DNA of 64,000 nt from Neocallimastix lanati (nom. inval.). Lineage: Eukaryota; Neocallimastigomycota; Neocallimastigomycetes; Neocallimastigales; Neocallimastigaceae. Each line of letters opens with the position of its first letter. Within the stretch, counting starts at the first letter, position 1. The notes beneath the pieces were generated by a model. The model was not told the DNA's origin. It did no database searches and worked only from the letters and a program-made list of their open reading frames with translations. The position numbers and the translations under genes are program-made. The stretch covers positions 374,001 to 438,000 of the forward strand of contig JACVTC010000083.1 in the NCBI GenBank assembly GCA_016946835.1. Reading direction: 5' to 3'. Positions 50,789 to 63,622 of the stretch are shown here, in pieces.

Positions 50789-52464
50789 ATGCCTCTAAAA
50801 GATGAATTTAATATTAATATTAATAATGATGAAGAAATTGATAATTTAATAAATAAAGGTGATTTTGCTGAAAAATTTGCAAATTTAAATCTCATAAATC
50901 CTTCAATACAAGAAAATAGAATTTTCGATGATAATAATATTAAAAGAAATTTATATAAGGAAAGTATCGAAAAATTAAAACTATTTGATGAAATGATAAG
51001 TTCAAAAAATAATAAAGAAAATATAATTTATTATAAAGATATATTAAAAATAAGAGATATAAAAAGATATAATGGATCATACGATAATTGTAGTTTATAT
51101 AAATCAAGCATTTCTAGTAGTAAGAATATATTTTCAATGTCAAGTTTACATAAAAAAGATAATGAAAATAATCAAAACAATAATGAAAATAAAAAATGGC
51201 CACTATCCAAAGGAAATACATCAAGATCAGGCTTGGATTCAATAAATGAAAATTCATCTTCAATTGGTGATTATCAATTTAATATTGCATTTATTGGTGA
51301 CTCTAATGTTGGTAAAAGTGAACTACTTCAAAAAGAATGCCGTAATATCATTTTTAAAATTATTAAAATTTATACCATTTATATTTTTATCATATAAAAT
51401 TAATGTAAATGTTATATACAAAATATATTTAAACAGGAATTGATCAAAATGATAATTTAAGTAAAAACCAAAAAATTATAAAATTCTATGTAAGAAAAAA
51501 TATAAATAATAATATTAATAAAATAATCCAAAGTAACTAATATATAATATATCATAATATCATATTAAATAATGAAATTATCAAATATCTATTGATATAC
51601 TAAAAGAAAAAAGCATATACTTTAAATGATAGAGCATGCATAGTTACATATTGGGATACTCCAGGTGATAATGAATATTTAGTTGATACTATACATCTTT
51701 GTTCAAATATGGCCGGTGTAGTTTTTATTTATGATGGTATTTTTTTTTTTTTTTTTTTTTATTTATTTATTTATTTATATATTTATTTTTTATTTTTTAT
51801 TTTTTAATTTTAAATTTTTTTTTAATGAAGTACAAATTACGCATTAACAATATAATTTTTTATATCGTTAATAATAATAAATTATAATATATTTTTAAAC
51901 TATTAGGAACTAATATTAATTCATTTGTATCACTAAAAAATTGGATAAATGAATATGAAAAGAATAATTCAAATAATACAAATGTTTTCAAAGTAATACT
52001 ATGCAATTTGAAAACATTTGGTGATACCAGGAATGTTCAATATAATGAAGGATATAAATTAGCAAAATCTATACAGGCTGAATATTTAGAATATCAGTAA
52101 ATGTTTATTCTAAATTAATTTCAAATTATATATATTTTAATATTATAAAATTAATTCTTTTTACATAATACTAACTTTATTTTTTAATTAATATTATAAA
52201 TAAAATTAATATAATATTAAAAAAATTAGTGAAGAAGTTAGTGAACAAGCCATAAATTATTTATTTTCTCAAATAATATTTGGTGTTGTTCAAGATATAC
52301 CATTAAAATTTGAAAATAATCAATTTATTCTAGTAAAGCACCATATAAGTTTATTAAAAAAGAGAGAATATTATGAACAAGTACAATATTTTATGAATAA
52401 TAAATATCAAAACATTAATAAAAAAGACTGTACTACTGTTCCTGATTGGATAAATTCTTCATGA
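50789..52464 (+). CDS. Divergent Ras/Rab-like small GTPase with long N-terminal extension
   Basis: Five exons: 50789-51341, 51437-51489, 51607-51736, 51907-52096 and 52230-52464, giving 386 residues with phase kept. Residues 1 to about 160 are Asn/Ser/Lys-rich and probably disordered. The G domain begins at about 162 (FNIAFIGDSNVGKSELL: P-loop G1 GDSNVGKS). G3 is present as YWDTPGDNEY (WDTxG). The hydrophobic strand VVFIYDGTNINSF matches the Rab strand after G3. At the G4 position the protein reads VILCNLKTFGD instead of NKxD, so guanine specificity is weakened. No clear G2 threonine or G5 SAK is visible. The C-terminus has no prenylation cysteine (ends DWINSS). It may be a pseudo-GTPase or specialised Rab-like protein. 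The intron 2/exon 3 boundary (acceptor at 51606) is less certain. Confidence 0.7.
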
Positions 52465-52620
52465 TTATCCTATAAAGCACATTCATAATAAATATTTCAT
52501 ATTTCACATATTCCCTAAATAATTATTTTATTTTTTCTTTATTACTTTATTATTATTACTAAATAATAATAGTAATATATATACATTAAATTAACAAAAA
52601 AAGTCCATTTATGTTAATAA

Positions 52621-52660
52621 TTTTATTAATTATGTGAAATATTTCACATAATTAATAAAA
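52621..52660. repeat. Perfect 40-bp palindrome
   Basis: The 20 bases TTTTATTAATTATGTGAAAT are followed directly by their exact reverse complement with no spacer. It lies 157 bp after the stop codon of the Rab-like gene. The core TATGTGAAATATTTCACATA shares words with the start of the LTR-like repeat family. Confidence 0.95.
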
Positions 52661-53729
52661 TAAAATAAGATATTATTTATAACAAAATAGTATTTTACAA
52701 TAAAATTTAATAATAAAAAAAAAAAAAAAATAAATAAATAAGTTTGATTTTAATACCTATATGATTTTAAGAAATAATTTATGATATTAAAAATAGAATT
52801 TCTTTTGAAAAATCAAATTTTTAATTTCTTTCTTGTATATTCGATAAACTTAAATTTGAAAAAATATTTATTATATTTAGAAATAAATATTTAATAATTG
52901 ATTTATAATAGTATTTTAATTTTATCAATTAAAAAATAGTATTTTTGAATCCTTAAATCTAATTGCTTTCTGTTACTTGAAATTCCAATAAGCATTAAAA
53001 CTAATCTACAAAAATACATTATTAAAACTATTAATGTAAGATGATATATTATCTATATAATTAATTATGTAATAAATTGTTAATACATTTTATGTTATGC
53101 ATAATATATGATATAAATCAACTATATATATAATGAATATAATGGTTAATATATATTAATATGTAAATACGTATATTTTTTAAAGAATGATAATATTAAT
53201 TCCTTTATTTCCTTTCCTATATATTCATTCTTATTATTTTTTTATTAATATGCTTTTATTGTTATTGTCATTTCTATTACTGTTTGATTAAAGATAATAT
53301 TTTATTGGCAATATCTAATTATTTTTATAAATTTTGAAGATTTCGAGTTGCTAAATAAAATTATATGTCCATCATTACCTCCCCCCAAAAAATTTTAATA
53401 TTTGAGCTATATCATATTTTAAAGAAAAAGTATTTAAAGAATATTTAAGAAGTGATTCATATTAAATTTTCAATTCTTATATATTATTTTTTTTTTTTTT
53501 TTTTTTTTTTTTTTGAATAAAAAAATCTAATCTTCAAGTCATATTATGTAGGAAATGAATTTAGGAAAATCTTGGTAATAAAAAATTTTCAAGTATCTTC
53601 ATTCTTATAGCATCATAACTTCAAATTTAACTTCTTCTTCTATATTTTATTATAACATTTATTTAAATAACTTTATATATTTATATATATTTAAAAGAAA
53701 AAAAGAACAAATAAATGAAAGAAAGAAAA

Positions 53730-53777
<48 letters not shown>

Positions 53778-53805
53778 TATAAATACAAAAATAAAAATAT
53801 ATATA

Positions 53806-53853
<48 letters not shown>

Positions 53854-54461
53854 ATATATATATTTATAGAACAATAAAACAATAACAACAAAAAATAAAA
53901 ATAAAAAAATAAAATAAAATAAAATATAATAAAAAAATAAAATATATATATATATATATTTATATATATAAATAGAAAAAAAAAAATTATATATAGTGAA
54001 TACTATTATATATAATTTTTTTTTTTAATAGAATATTATTAATTTTAATATTTATTATTTGTTAGCAACAAAATTAATTAAATTCTATTAAAGATTGATC
54101 TATTAAAAATAATTTTAATTACAATTTTATAAAACGTAGATTATATATGAGAAATCTATTTTATATATATATTTTAACTTTTTTCTATTAAAATTAAAAT
54201 CTACTCAATTTTAATTTTAGAAACTATATGATAAAAAAATTCAAAATTTATATTATAACTATATTTTTTAAAATATATTACCATATTAAACTTTATTCTA
54301 ACAATATATATATATATATGAAAATATAAATTTTAATAGAGCATTGCTATTTATTTATGCATTTAATTAAAAAGTGTATATATTAAAATATAATTTTTGC
54401 TACATTAATAAATGCTATTTTTCAGATTGAACAATTTTTTTTTTTTAAATTATAGTATAAA
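52661..54461. other. AT-rich intergenic DNA, no gene seen
   Basis: Contains poly-T at 53487-53514, poly-A tracts and (TA)n at 53725-53775 and 53800-53850, and a small C run (CCTCCCCCC, about 53381). There is no coding signal. The minus-strand frames at 53659-53891 are translated low-complexity sequence. Confidence 0.55.
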
Positions 54462-54961
54462 ATGTCAGTTAAGGCAATAAATAATAACGGTAATGAAGAT
54501 AGCAATGGTTTGGTTAATAAATTAAATGATTCAATGTCAAAGTTATCTATTAAAGATAACAAATTTGATGAAAATGAAGAAACTAATAATAATGGTAAAT
54601 CGGTTAAAGCAAAACAAAAAATGAAAAAACCATTATATACATATAATAAAAGAGAAATAAGTGGTTATAGAACAGGAATGGGTGAATATATTCCAACAAA
54701 TCATACATTACCACTAACAAACTTAGCTATTCCAAGTCCTGGACCCTCAGATTATTATTATGACCCGGGAAGATCAGGATATGAATATACAATGTTAGGA
54801 CGTCCACAAGACAAAGTTAATGGAATTGGACCTGGACCTGCATCAGTAAATACTAGATTAAAAGAAAAGTATCCATATTGGACAATTCGAAAGAAATTAG
54901 ATTATCCAAAAAGTATTTAATTTAATTTTTATTAATACAGAAATAAATAATTAATAAGAAA

Positions 54962-54995
<34 letters not shown>

Positions 54996-56701
54996 AAAAT
55001 AAAATATAAAATAAAAATTATTAATATACCTAAAATAAATAATTATATAAATTAATAAAAGATCCATATGACAATGGAGTACCTGGTCCATGTTATTCAT
55101 TACCCAATAATCAATATGACAAAGGAAATATAACTATGAAATCAAGGCATTATTCAAAAGGTAATCATTAAATATGTAATTATAGTTATTAATCAAGTTG
55201 ATATATTTATTTAAAAAAAATATTATAGTTGAAATTTTCCCCAGTCCATCAGATTATAATTGTAGAAAAGAGAAGCCTGACGGTCCAATGTATTCTTTTG
55301 GAAGAAAATATGATGAAATAAGTAAATTTTAATTTTGATATTAATAAATTGAATAGGACATAATTTAATATATTATTTAATTTAATTTAATTTTTATAGT
55401 TCAAGATAATCCAGGAGCAGGAGGATATAATGTATTATATGATTATTTATCAACCTTGAAAAGAAGCCCAGAATATTCATTTCATTCAAAACCAGGAATT
55501 GGACTTTTTGACAAAAAAGCGTTAGATAGTAAATTTAGAAAAACATTAAATTGATTATATTTATATATTATATATATATAGAATATTAAATTATCTATTT
55601 TAATATATAATAAATTATCTATTCTAATGTATTTATATATATATATTAAAGATGGTACACCTGGAGCCAATAATTACGATTTAAAAACAAAACCATCAAA
55701 TATATATGCTTCAATTAAAGGAAAATATAAAGATGTTAAAGGGAATGGTATACCAGCACCAAATAACTTTGAAATTCCATCAACAATAAATAATCAAAAC
55801 AATTTTTCATTTACGGGAAAGCCTTTAAATGGTAAGAAAGATTATTAAATTGTGTTGTGTTTTAATTATTAAATAAACATTATTAAATGATTTTATCTTT
55901 AATTATTCTAATTATTATTTTCATTAAGAATATGAATCTAAAGCAAATGATCCAGGCCCAGTAAACTATAGTCCTAATTATGATGAAATTTTGGAAAAAA
56001 GTCCAAATTATTCCTTTGGAAAAGCCGTTAGATCAAATAAATTAAGTAAATATATATTTTATATTAATTTTTACCTTTTTTTTTTTATTAAAATATTTTA
56101 AACATATAATTATTCAAATTTATTATTATTACGGTACTTTTAATTATAAAGTTATAAGTAGTAAACCAGGACCAATACATAATGTAACATATGAAAATGT
56201 TTCATGTAATACAATTCCAAAAATTACAATAAAAGGCAAAATAAAAGTAAAAATAGAAAAAACTCCAGGCCCATCTGATTATTTTAAAGATATTTTGAAT
56301 ATACCTATAAAATTAGAAAAAAGTAGAAAAACATCTAAGGCTCAGAATTATTTTGGTTCTGGAAGAAGTAATTATTAAACATAAAACTAGAAAAATTTTA
56401 AATATAAAATTTATTAATTATATACTAATAATTAATTAATATTACAGAGGAATCAAAAAAAGTATCCCCAACACCTGGTCCAGCTTCATATACTATTAAT
56501 AAAGAATATAAATATAATTCATCACCAAATTATACAATGGGGAAAAAGTTAAGTAATAAAAGTAATGCATGTCACACTGAATTTAATTATACTATAGCAG
56601 AAAAACCAAAAGAAGGAATTAAAATTAAAGGAAGAATGTCAAATTATGTTTTGGCTTTTCCAAGTAATCGTATTAATACTATAAAATCAAAAACTAATTA
56701 A
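54462..56701 (+). CDS. Sperm-tail PG-rich repeat (STPGR) protein
   Basis: Eight exons: 54462-54912, 55062-55160, 55229-55321, 55400-55528, 55652-55831, 55929-56045, 56152-56367 and 56448-56701, giving 512 residues. About eleven STPG-type repeats can be read (PSPGPSDYYYDPG, GIGPGPASVN, GVPGPCYSLP, DNPGAGGYNV, GTPGANNYDL, GIPAPNNFEI, NDPGPVNYSP, SKPGPIHNVT, KTPGPSDYFK, PTPGPASYTI). Most are followed by a basic, aromatic YSFGRK/YTMGKK-like end. Proteins of this type (ODF3/CIMAP, STPG) bind or line ciliary and other stable microtubules, so this is a probable axonemal protein of the zoospore flagellum (inference). The N-terminal 60 residues are Asn/Lys-rich. All seven introns are phase 1 and short (68-149 bp). 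Confidence 0.88.
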
Positions 56702-57196
56702 AATCAATTTTACTTCATTTTTTTAACTGTTTTATATATCTAATAAAAAGTGATAAAAATTAATATTTATATTTGTTTTTATATATAGCTTTTTAATAAA
56801 AAAATTTTAATAAAATTCTACATAAAAATATATGTATATAAAATTTAAATGCATTAAATATTATTAATAAAAATGAAAAATGAATATATAAAAAAGAAAA
56901 TATTATTTCATTATTTTTTTTTTTTATTTTAATTTCCATGCTCAATTGATAATTAAATTACTACTATATGATACATTTTTTTATTCTTTCAAATTTTTTA
57001 ATGATTAATTTTTTCCTATGCTTCAATGAATTTTCAAAATTTTTATGATTCCCGAATATATCATTTTAGACTCATTTATCCGATTTAAATCAGAAAACTT
57101 TAAAATAATGAAAATTCATTTAATAAATGTCTTGCTCTTTTAGATGATTATTTGGAATGAAACAATAAAAGTAATTGCTTTAATAATGATGATTTC

Positions 57197-57235
<39 letters not shown>

Positions 57236-57468
57236 CACAATGGAAATTATTTATTTTGAATGGTAATGATGTTAGAATGAATTAAACATTATATTATAAT
57301 TAATAATCTTTATTTAATAAAATTATTGATTTTTACGTTTGTTTAATTTTTACTGTTTTCCATTAAAAGAAAAGAAAAGAAAAAAAAAATTAAATAAACT
57401 TTTTCATTTTTGAAGTTGTGTTTTACAAATAGGAAAAAGTATTTTTCTTTTTTTCCTATCTAATCTAT

Positions 57469-57507
<39 letters not shown>

Positions 57508-57629
57508 TTCATTTATTTTATTATTATTAATTTTTTTTTTTTTAATTTTTTGGATTATTTAATAATTCATAAAAAAATATTTATAATTATTAAATTTTAT
57601 TTTTTATTATTATTTTTTTTTTATTTTCG
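56702..57629. other. Intergenic DNA, no gene seen
   Basis: Contains (AAT)n at 57198-57235, (TTTA)n at 57465-57510 and AT-rich spacer. No coding signal. Confidence 0.55.
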
Positions 57630-58015
57630 GTTTGTATCGCCCTATGCGGGAATATTTAAATAGTCACGACACTTCCATATAGACAGAAATGTCCCTGCTG
57701 GACAGCCATACGTATTCAGCATTGACGCTCTGACATTCATATTATTGTTGAGAATTTTCTAGTACACTTTTTCTGGGAGCGCTTCTCCAATTACTAACTT
57801 CCATTTAAAGTGAGAATAATATAAACTATCCCACAGATATATTCACTAGCTCGCTTGGTAATTATATAAATGTCATAAAAAAAGCAATTTAGTAGAATAT
57901 CTACATCTACACGGACACATTAAATCATGTACCCAAACGTTAATTCCCATGAAAATATATTAAATAACGAATCTAGCGCATTTAATTATGTGGCGTATTT
58001 ATTATGTGGCTTGTT
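57630..58015. other. GC-richer non-coding island
   Basis: About 385 bp of higher-complexity sequence beginning CGGTTTGTATCGCCCTATGC and ending with TATGTGGCGTATTTATTATG and TGGCTTG. No frame is long enough to assign. The closing GTGGCG/GTGGCTT words recur in the dispersed repeats, so it may be repeat-derived. Confidence 0.4.
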
Positions 58016-58720
58016 TTTAATAATTAAATAAATAATTAAATAAATAATAATTAAATAAATAGTAATTAAATAAATAATAAATATTCTTTTTTTATATATA
58101 TATAATTTATTAATATTCAATTATAATTCTTTTTTAATAGAATAAATTATTATTTATATATATTTATATATGATTGTATAGAATATCTTAAAAATGCATG
58201 GCTTTATTTAATAAATACTATACGCCACGATTGCGAAATGCATGATCCCCTTAAATGAAGTACTTGCGTAACCCACAGTTAGGACAGTATGGGAGAGTTG
58301 CATTTCTAAATAATAAATAATAAATAATAACAAATAATAAATAATAACAAATAATTAATATAATAAATAATAAATATAATTAATAAATATAATAAATAAT
58401 TTATAAATAATAAATAAATAATAAATATTAAATATTAAATATTAAATATTAAATAATTAATAAATTATAAATATTATTAAATATTAAATAATTAATTAAT
58501 AATTAATAATAAATAATAAATAATAAATAATAAATAACAAATAATAAATATAATAAATAATAAATAATAAATAATAAATATTAAATATTAAATACTAAAT
58601 ATTAAATAATTAATTAATAATTAATAATAAATAGTAAATAATAAATAATACATAATAAATAAATAATAAATAATAAATAATTGAATAATAAATAAATAAT
58701 AAATACCTTTTTTAATTTTT
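58016..58720. repeat. Degenerate (AATAAATAAT)n low-complexity DNA with an embedded unique segment
   Basis: 58016-58080 and 58310-58710 are degenerate mixtures of AAAT and AAT units. Between them, 58222-58310 is a GC-richer segment (TACGCCACGATTGCGAAATG and onward) that resembles the one at 58780-58830. Confidence 0.8.
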
Positions 58721-58779
58721 TTATTTATTTATTAATTTTATTTATTTATTTATATGTTTATTTTTTAAAAAAATTTTAA

Positions 58780-58890
58780 GCCACATTTTGCGAAAAACAC
58801 ACAGTTGCGAAACGCACACCTCCCCGTAAAAACCTCTTATAAGGAAAAACTGCAAAATGGTCATAAGACGGAATCGAATCAGGAGCCTTA
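58780..58890. repeat. Dispersed GCCACA/TTGCGAAA/CCTCCCC motif segment
   Basis: Contains AAGCCACATTTTGCGAAA, then TTGCGAAACGCACACCTCCCC. The same ordered words occur at 58222-58310 (TACGCCACGATTGCGAAATGCA..CCCC) and more weakly at 12040-12095 (AGCCACA..GGCGTAATGCAACCTCCCC). The minus-strand frame across it is open for about 37 codons but has no recognisable homology. Confidence 0.4.
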
Positions 58891-58949
58891 TATAATTAAA
58901 TTTTATAAATAAACTATTTAATATATGACAACAGAAATGAAAAATCAAA

Positions 58950-60503
58950 TATAATAATATTTATTATAATTATTAAAACTATTTTAAATGGTTCTATTAT
59001 ATTATAAATTTGTTTTTGCTAATAGATTTATAATATAATAACTCCTTAAATTTAATAAAAGGTAAATTAGAGTAAAAAAAAATCTTTAAAAAATAATAAT
59101 AACATATATTTTTAATAAGTTTATAATTTTTTTTTTCCTTCAAATAAATTTTGTCAAAAATATGTCTCTATATATTTAATTGAATTTTTTTAGTATGACA
59201 TTCGAAATAATAATAAAAAAAAGATAGATAAATAAATTATTATAATTAAAACAGTGTAATAGATTTTATTAATAATTAAATGAATAATTTCAAATAACAT
59301 AGTATGACAAATAATATTTTAATAATGAGAGAGAAAAAAAAAAAAAAAAAACTAATATTTATTAATTTATCAATTTTTTGATAAAATTTAAATATGTATT
59401 ATCCATAATTAACTAAATTTATGTATTTTGTGTTGAATAATAAAATAATTTTAAGTTTATTGGTACAATAATGTTTATGTGGCTCAAAATTCATTTTATT
59501 TTTTATATATTAAAATATACATTTATATTTTATTAAAGCAAAAAATATTAGAGCTATACTGATAGAAATTCAATTATTATTAATGTTAAATAGTATAAAC
59601 TTAAAAAAATATAAATAATAAAATAAATTATTAATATATAAACTAAGTAAATTAAAAAAAAAAAATAAATGTTAAAACAACAAATATATTTATAATTTTA
59701 ATTTCAATTAATACTCTTATTTATAATGGAATATATATTAAATATACTTCTTTATTACGTAATTTAATTAAAATACATGCTATAATATATGGAATAAAAT
59801 AATAATAATAATAATAAAAGTTCAAACTGGTAAATATGAAAAAATTAGTTTTACAAATATTTTATATGGTATTTAAAAAATAAAGAAAAATATATATTAT
59901 AAAGTAAGAATTAAATTTACTAAATGATTCATTAAGAAAAAAAATTAATGTATAAATAAATAATTATATAAATAAATTATAAAAAAATTCAGTAATTATT
60001 ACATATTATAAGATCATTATATTTAATAATGATATTTCAAAAAGACTTTAAATTATTATATGTAGATAAATATTAATAATTAATCATATATATATATTTA
60101 TTAATTCTTTCTCTCATATATTAATAATTCTCAAAGAAAGATAAATATAGTATTATTAAATTCATAATTAAATTAATAATAATAACATATGAAATTAATT
60201 AATTAAAATAAATATATAAATTACACAATATATTGTATTATTATTATTTATAGTAAATTTAAAGTTCGGTTGTATTTTATTAATTAAAGACTATATTATG
60301 AAATTCTCTTATATACCATATTTATTATATATATATATTTTATATTTAAATAAAAATATTTAATTTTTAATACTTTATATAGAAATAATCAATTTTTTTT
60401 AATATAGGAGAAGTCAAAGTATAATAAAATAATATAAAATACTTCCTCCTTTAGTTGTTAAAAAATTAAATATTTATTTTTTTTATTAAATTTTTTTTAA
60501 ATC

Positions 60504-60535
<32 letters not shown>

Positions 60536-62048
60536 AATTCTTAAAATTCTTATTAAAATTATTATTATTATTAGAAGTAGTAATAGTAATAGTAGTAGTT
60601 GTATTAATATTATAATTGCAACTATTATTATTTATTATTATTATTTATTATTACTATTATTTATTACTATTATTTATTACTATTATTTATTATTATTATT
60701 ATTTATTATTATTATTATTTATTATTACTATAATTTATTATTACTATAATTTATTATTACTATTATTTATTATTATTATTATTTATTATTATTATTATTT
60801 ATTATTATTATTTATTATTATTATTTATGTTTTGTTATTAAAAAAATAAAATGAAAATACTAGATAACAAATGTATTTTTACCAGAAGGGTTAATAACAT
60901 ATTTTATAAAATATTATCTTTTTTAAATATTAAATATTAAATTTTATTTGTAATAAAATATTTATAACTAATAAATCTACAATATATTAATAATATATTA
61001 TTAATAATATATTATTTAATAAAATTAAAATAGAAATTGATTTTTAATAAATATTTAATCCATATTTAATCCATATTTTATTTATTTTTTATCTTTTTTA
61101 TTTTTTTATTTAAAATTTTGTATATATTAATAAATAAAATATTTAATAATAATTTTAAAGTAAATATATAATCTAATTTAGCAAATATTTAAGTAAAAGT
61201 TTTTATAAGAACTTTTTATTATTAATACATAAAAAAATAAGTAAGAAAATAATACTTTCTAATAAAGTTTTGTAAATGAACTATAAGTTTAATCAATATA
61301 ATAATAATCGGGTTATTGTATATTAATTAAATTTATAATAATTAAAAGTAAATATATTTATTCATTTTTTATATTATAATTATTATATAATAAATATTAT
61401 GAATTTTCCATTGGAATTTATATTGCTTTTTTAAATAAAAGAATTAGTATTTTTTATATAATATAAATAATCATTTTACGTATATTTATTAATTATAATA
61501 TAAATAATATAATATTAAAATGTATATATACAGATATATTTTAATGTAAATAATACTTATTAAATATAATAAAATAATACTAATTTTTTATTTAATTCTA
61601 TAAATATTTTATTGTAACAAAAATTTATATACTAAATTGTTTAATAAAAATAGAAATCAAAATTAAAAATTAAAAATAACTTATAAAGGTAAGGTACTAT
61701 GATAATATCGTATAAATAATTATATATAAAATAAAATAAAAATAATAAAATTAATATTTAATTATTTTGTATAATTTTTATATTGTTATATATATAAATA
61801 GCATTTTTAAAAAATTTACTAAAATAAAATATTAAATAAAATACTATATTAATTTAAAAAGATTAAATAATAATATTATTATTTTTTATTTATTTTTAAC
61901 TTGATTAAAAAAGAGTTCATATTGAACTCTTTAATTTTTTATTAATTATTTCATTTTTCCGTTCTTGTTACAGAGATTCGACATATATTTAAAGCATTAA
62001 ATTTTAACAGCAAAACACTTTTTATATAACTCATAATATATATATATA
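58950..62048. other. AT-rich intergenic DNA, no gene seen
   Basis: Mostly extreme AT spacer. 60500-60835 is an imperfect (ATT)n/(TTATTAC)n microsatellite, whose translated frame is an artefact. 61910-61932 is a perfect stem-loop (AAAGAGTTCA, loop TAT, TGAACTCTTT) 117 bp before the PFKFB start codon. Confidence 0.55.
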
Positions 62049-62935
62049 ATGAATAAAAAATCATATGATGAACAAGATTTCACCATAATAAATGGTGCAA
62101 AAGGTAAATTTAATAATGAATATGATTTAAGAAAACAATTTTCTTCTTCTACTTCATTAGTCGGTCATGCTTCTCTACCGGATTATAAAAATCCATTTAC
62201 TAATGCTGCAAGAGTTGATACTGTTATTAAATGTGGTGGTTCAATAGGTAATCTTAACGGCCTTTTAAATTCAGAAAAAGCCCAAAACAGAATAGTTTGT
62301 GCTTTTGTTGGTCTTCCAGGTAAAGAAATATTTTTTTTTTTTTTTTTTTTTTTTTAATAAATAGTAAAATATCAGATATTATTTATATTAATAAAAATAA
62401 TTATTATAATTTGTTTTATTATAAAAAATGAATATAGGTCGTGGTAAAACGTATACAGCAAATAAACTTTCTCATTACCTAAATTGGTTGGGTTATTCTT
62501 CAAAGGTATTTAATGTTGCTAATTATAGACAAAAAACAGTTGGTACATTGGGTTTAGAATCACATAACTTTTTTGATCCTGCAAATTTAGAAGCTAAAGG
62601 ATTAAGAAAAGAAGCAGCAAAACATGCCTTAAAAGATATAATTAGGTAAAAATTTTTAACATTAAATATTTTATTTATTAATATGTTTGTTTTTTATTTC
62701 ATTAATTATTTATTTGTTATTTATTATTTATTTATTATATTTACTTATTTTTTATTTATTTCGTATTTATTTAGCATTTATTTATTTACTCTTTTTGTTT
62801 AATAAGTTTATTTATTTTTTATTTATATATTTCTTTTTTTATTTATTTATTTATTATTTTTGTTAATTCATATAAACTTTTAGGAACATATATCTTTATT
62901 AATGATTGATAAATAATTTAATATATTTTTGATCA

Positions 62936-62969
<34 letters not shown>

Positions 62970-63571
62970 TATACTTTTTTTTTTTTTTTTTTTATAATAT
63001 TATTTATAGATGGTTTGAAAGTGATAATAAAAATACTGTTGCAATTTATGATGCAACAAATATTACGAAGAAAAGAAGAAGATTAGTATTAGATATATTA
63101 ACACCAGAAGATATCGATGTTATTTTTATTGAAATTGTATGTAATGATCCAGAAATCATTAAAAATAATATAAGTGATATTAAAGTATCTAGTCCAGATT
63201 ACAAAGGAATGGATCCAGATAAAGCGGAAGAAGACTTTAATCTCAGAATTGCTCATTATGAAAAGGTATATGAGCCCTTAGATTTAGATGAAGAAGAAAA
63301 ATTATCGTTTATTAAATCATCTAATATTCGTACAAGAATTATTGTTAACCGTGTTGATGGTTATATACAAACAAGAATTGTATATTTCTTAATGAACTTA
63401 CATGCGGCTCCAAGGTATATTTCATACAATAGATATAAGCTATAATATTTTATAGCTTATATCTATTAATAAAAAGATTTTTTTTTTATTTTTAATATAA
63501 TTATATATAATGAATTAATAATTAAATCAATTATTTTTATTGATTATTAAAATAACTATTTCATTAATGAA

Positions 63572-63622
<51 letters not shown>

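Noticed and set aside
58742-58948. 68-codon minus-strand frame and a tRNA-like GATTCGATTCC word
   Set aside because: The word resembles a tRNA T-arm, but no acceptor, D or anticodon stems can be folded around it. The protein frame matches nothing I know.
60616-60849. Leu/Ile/Tyr-rich plus-strand frame
   Set aside because: Translation of the imperfect ATT repeat.
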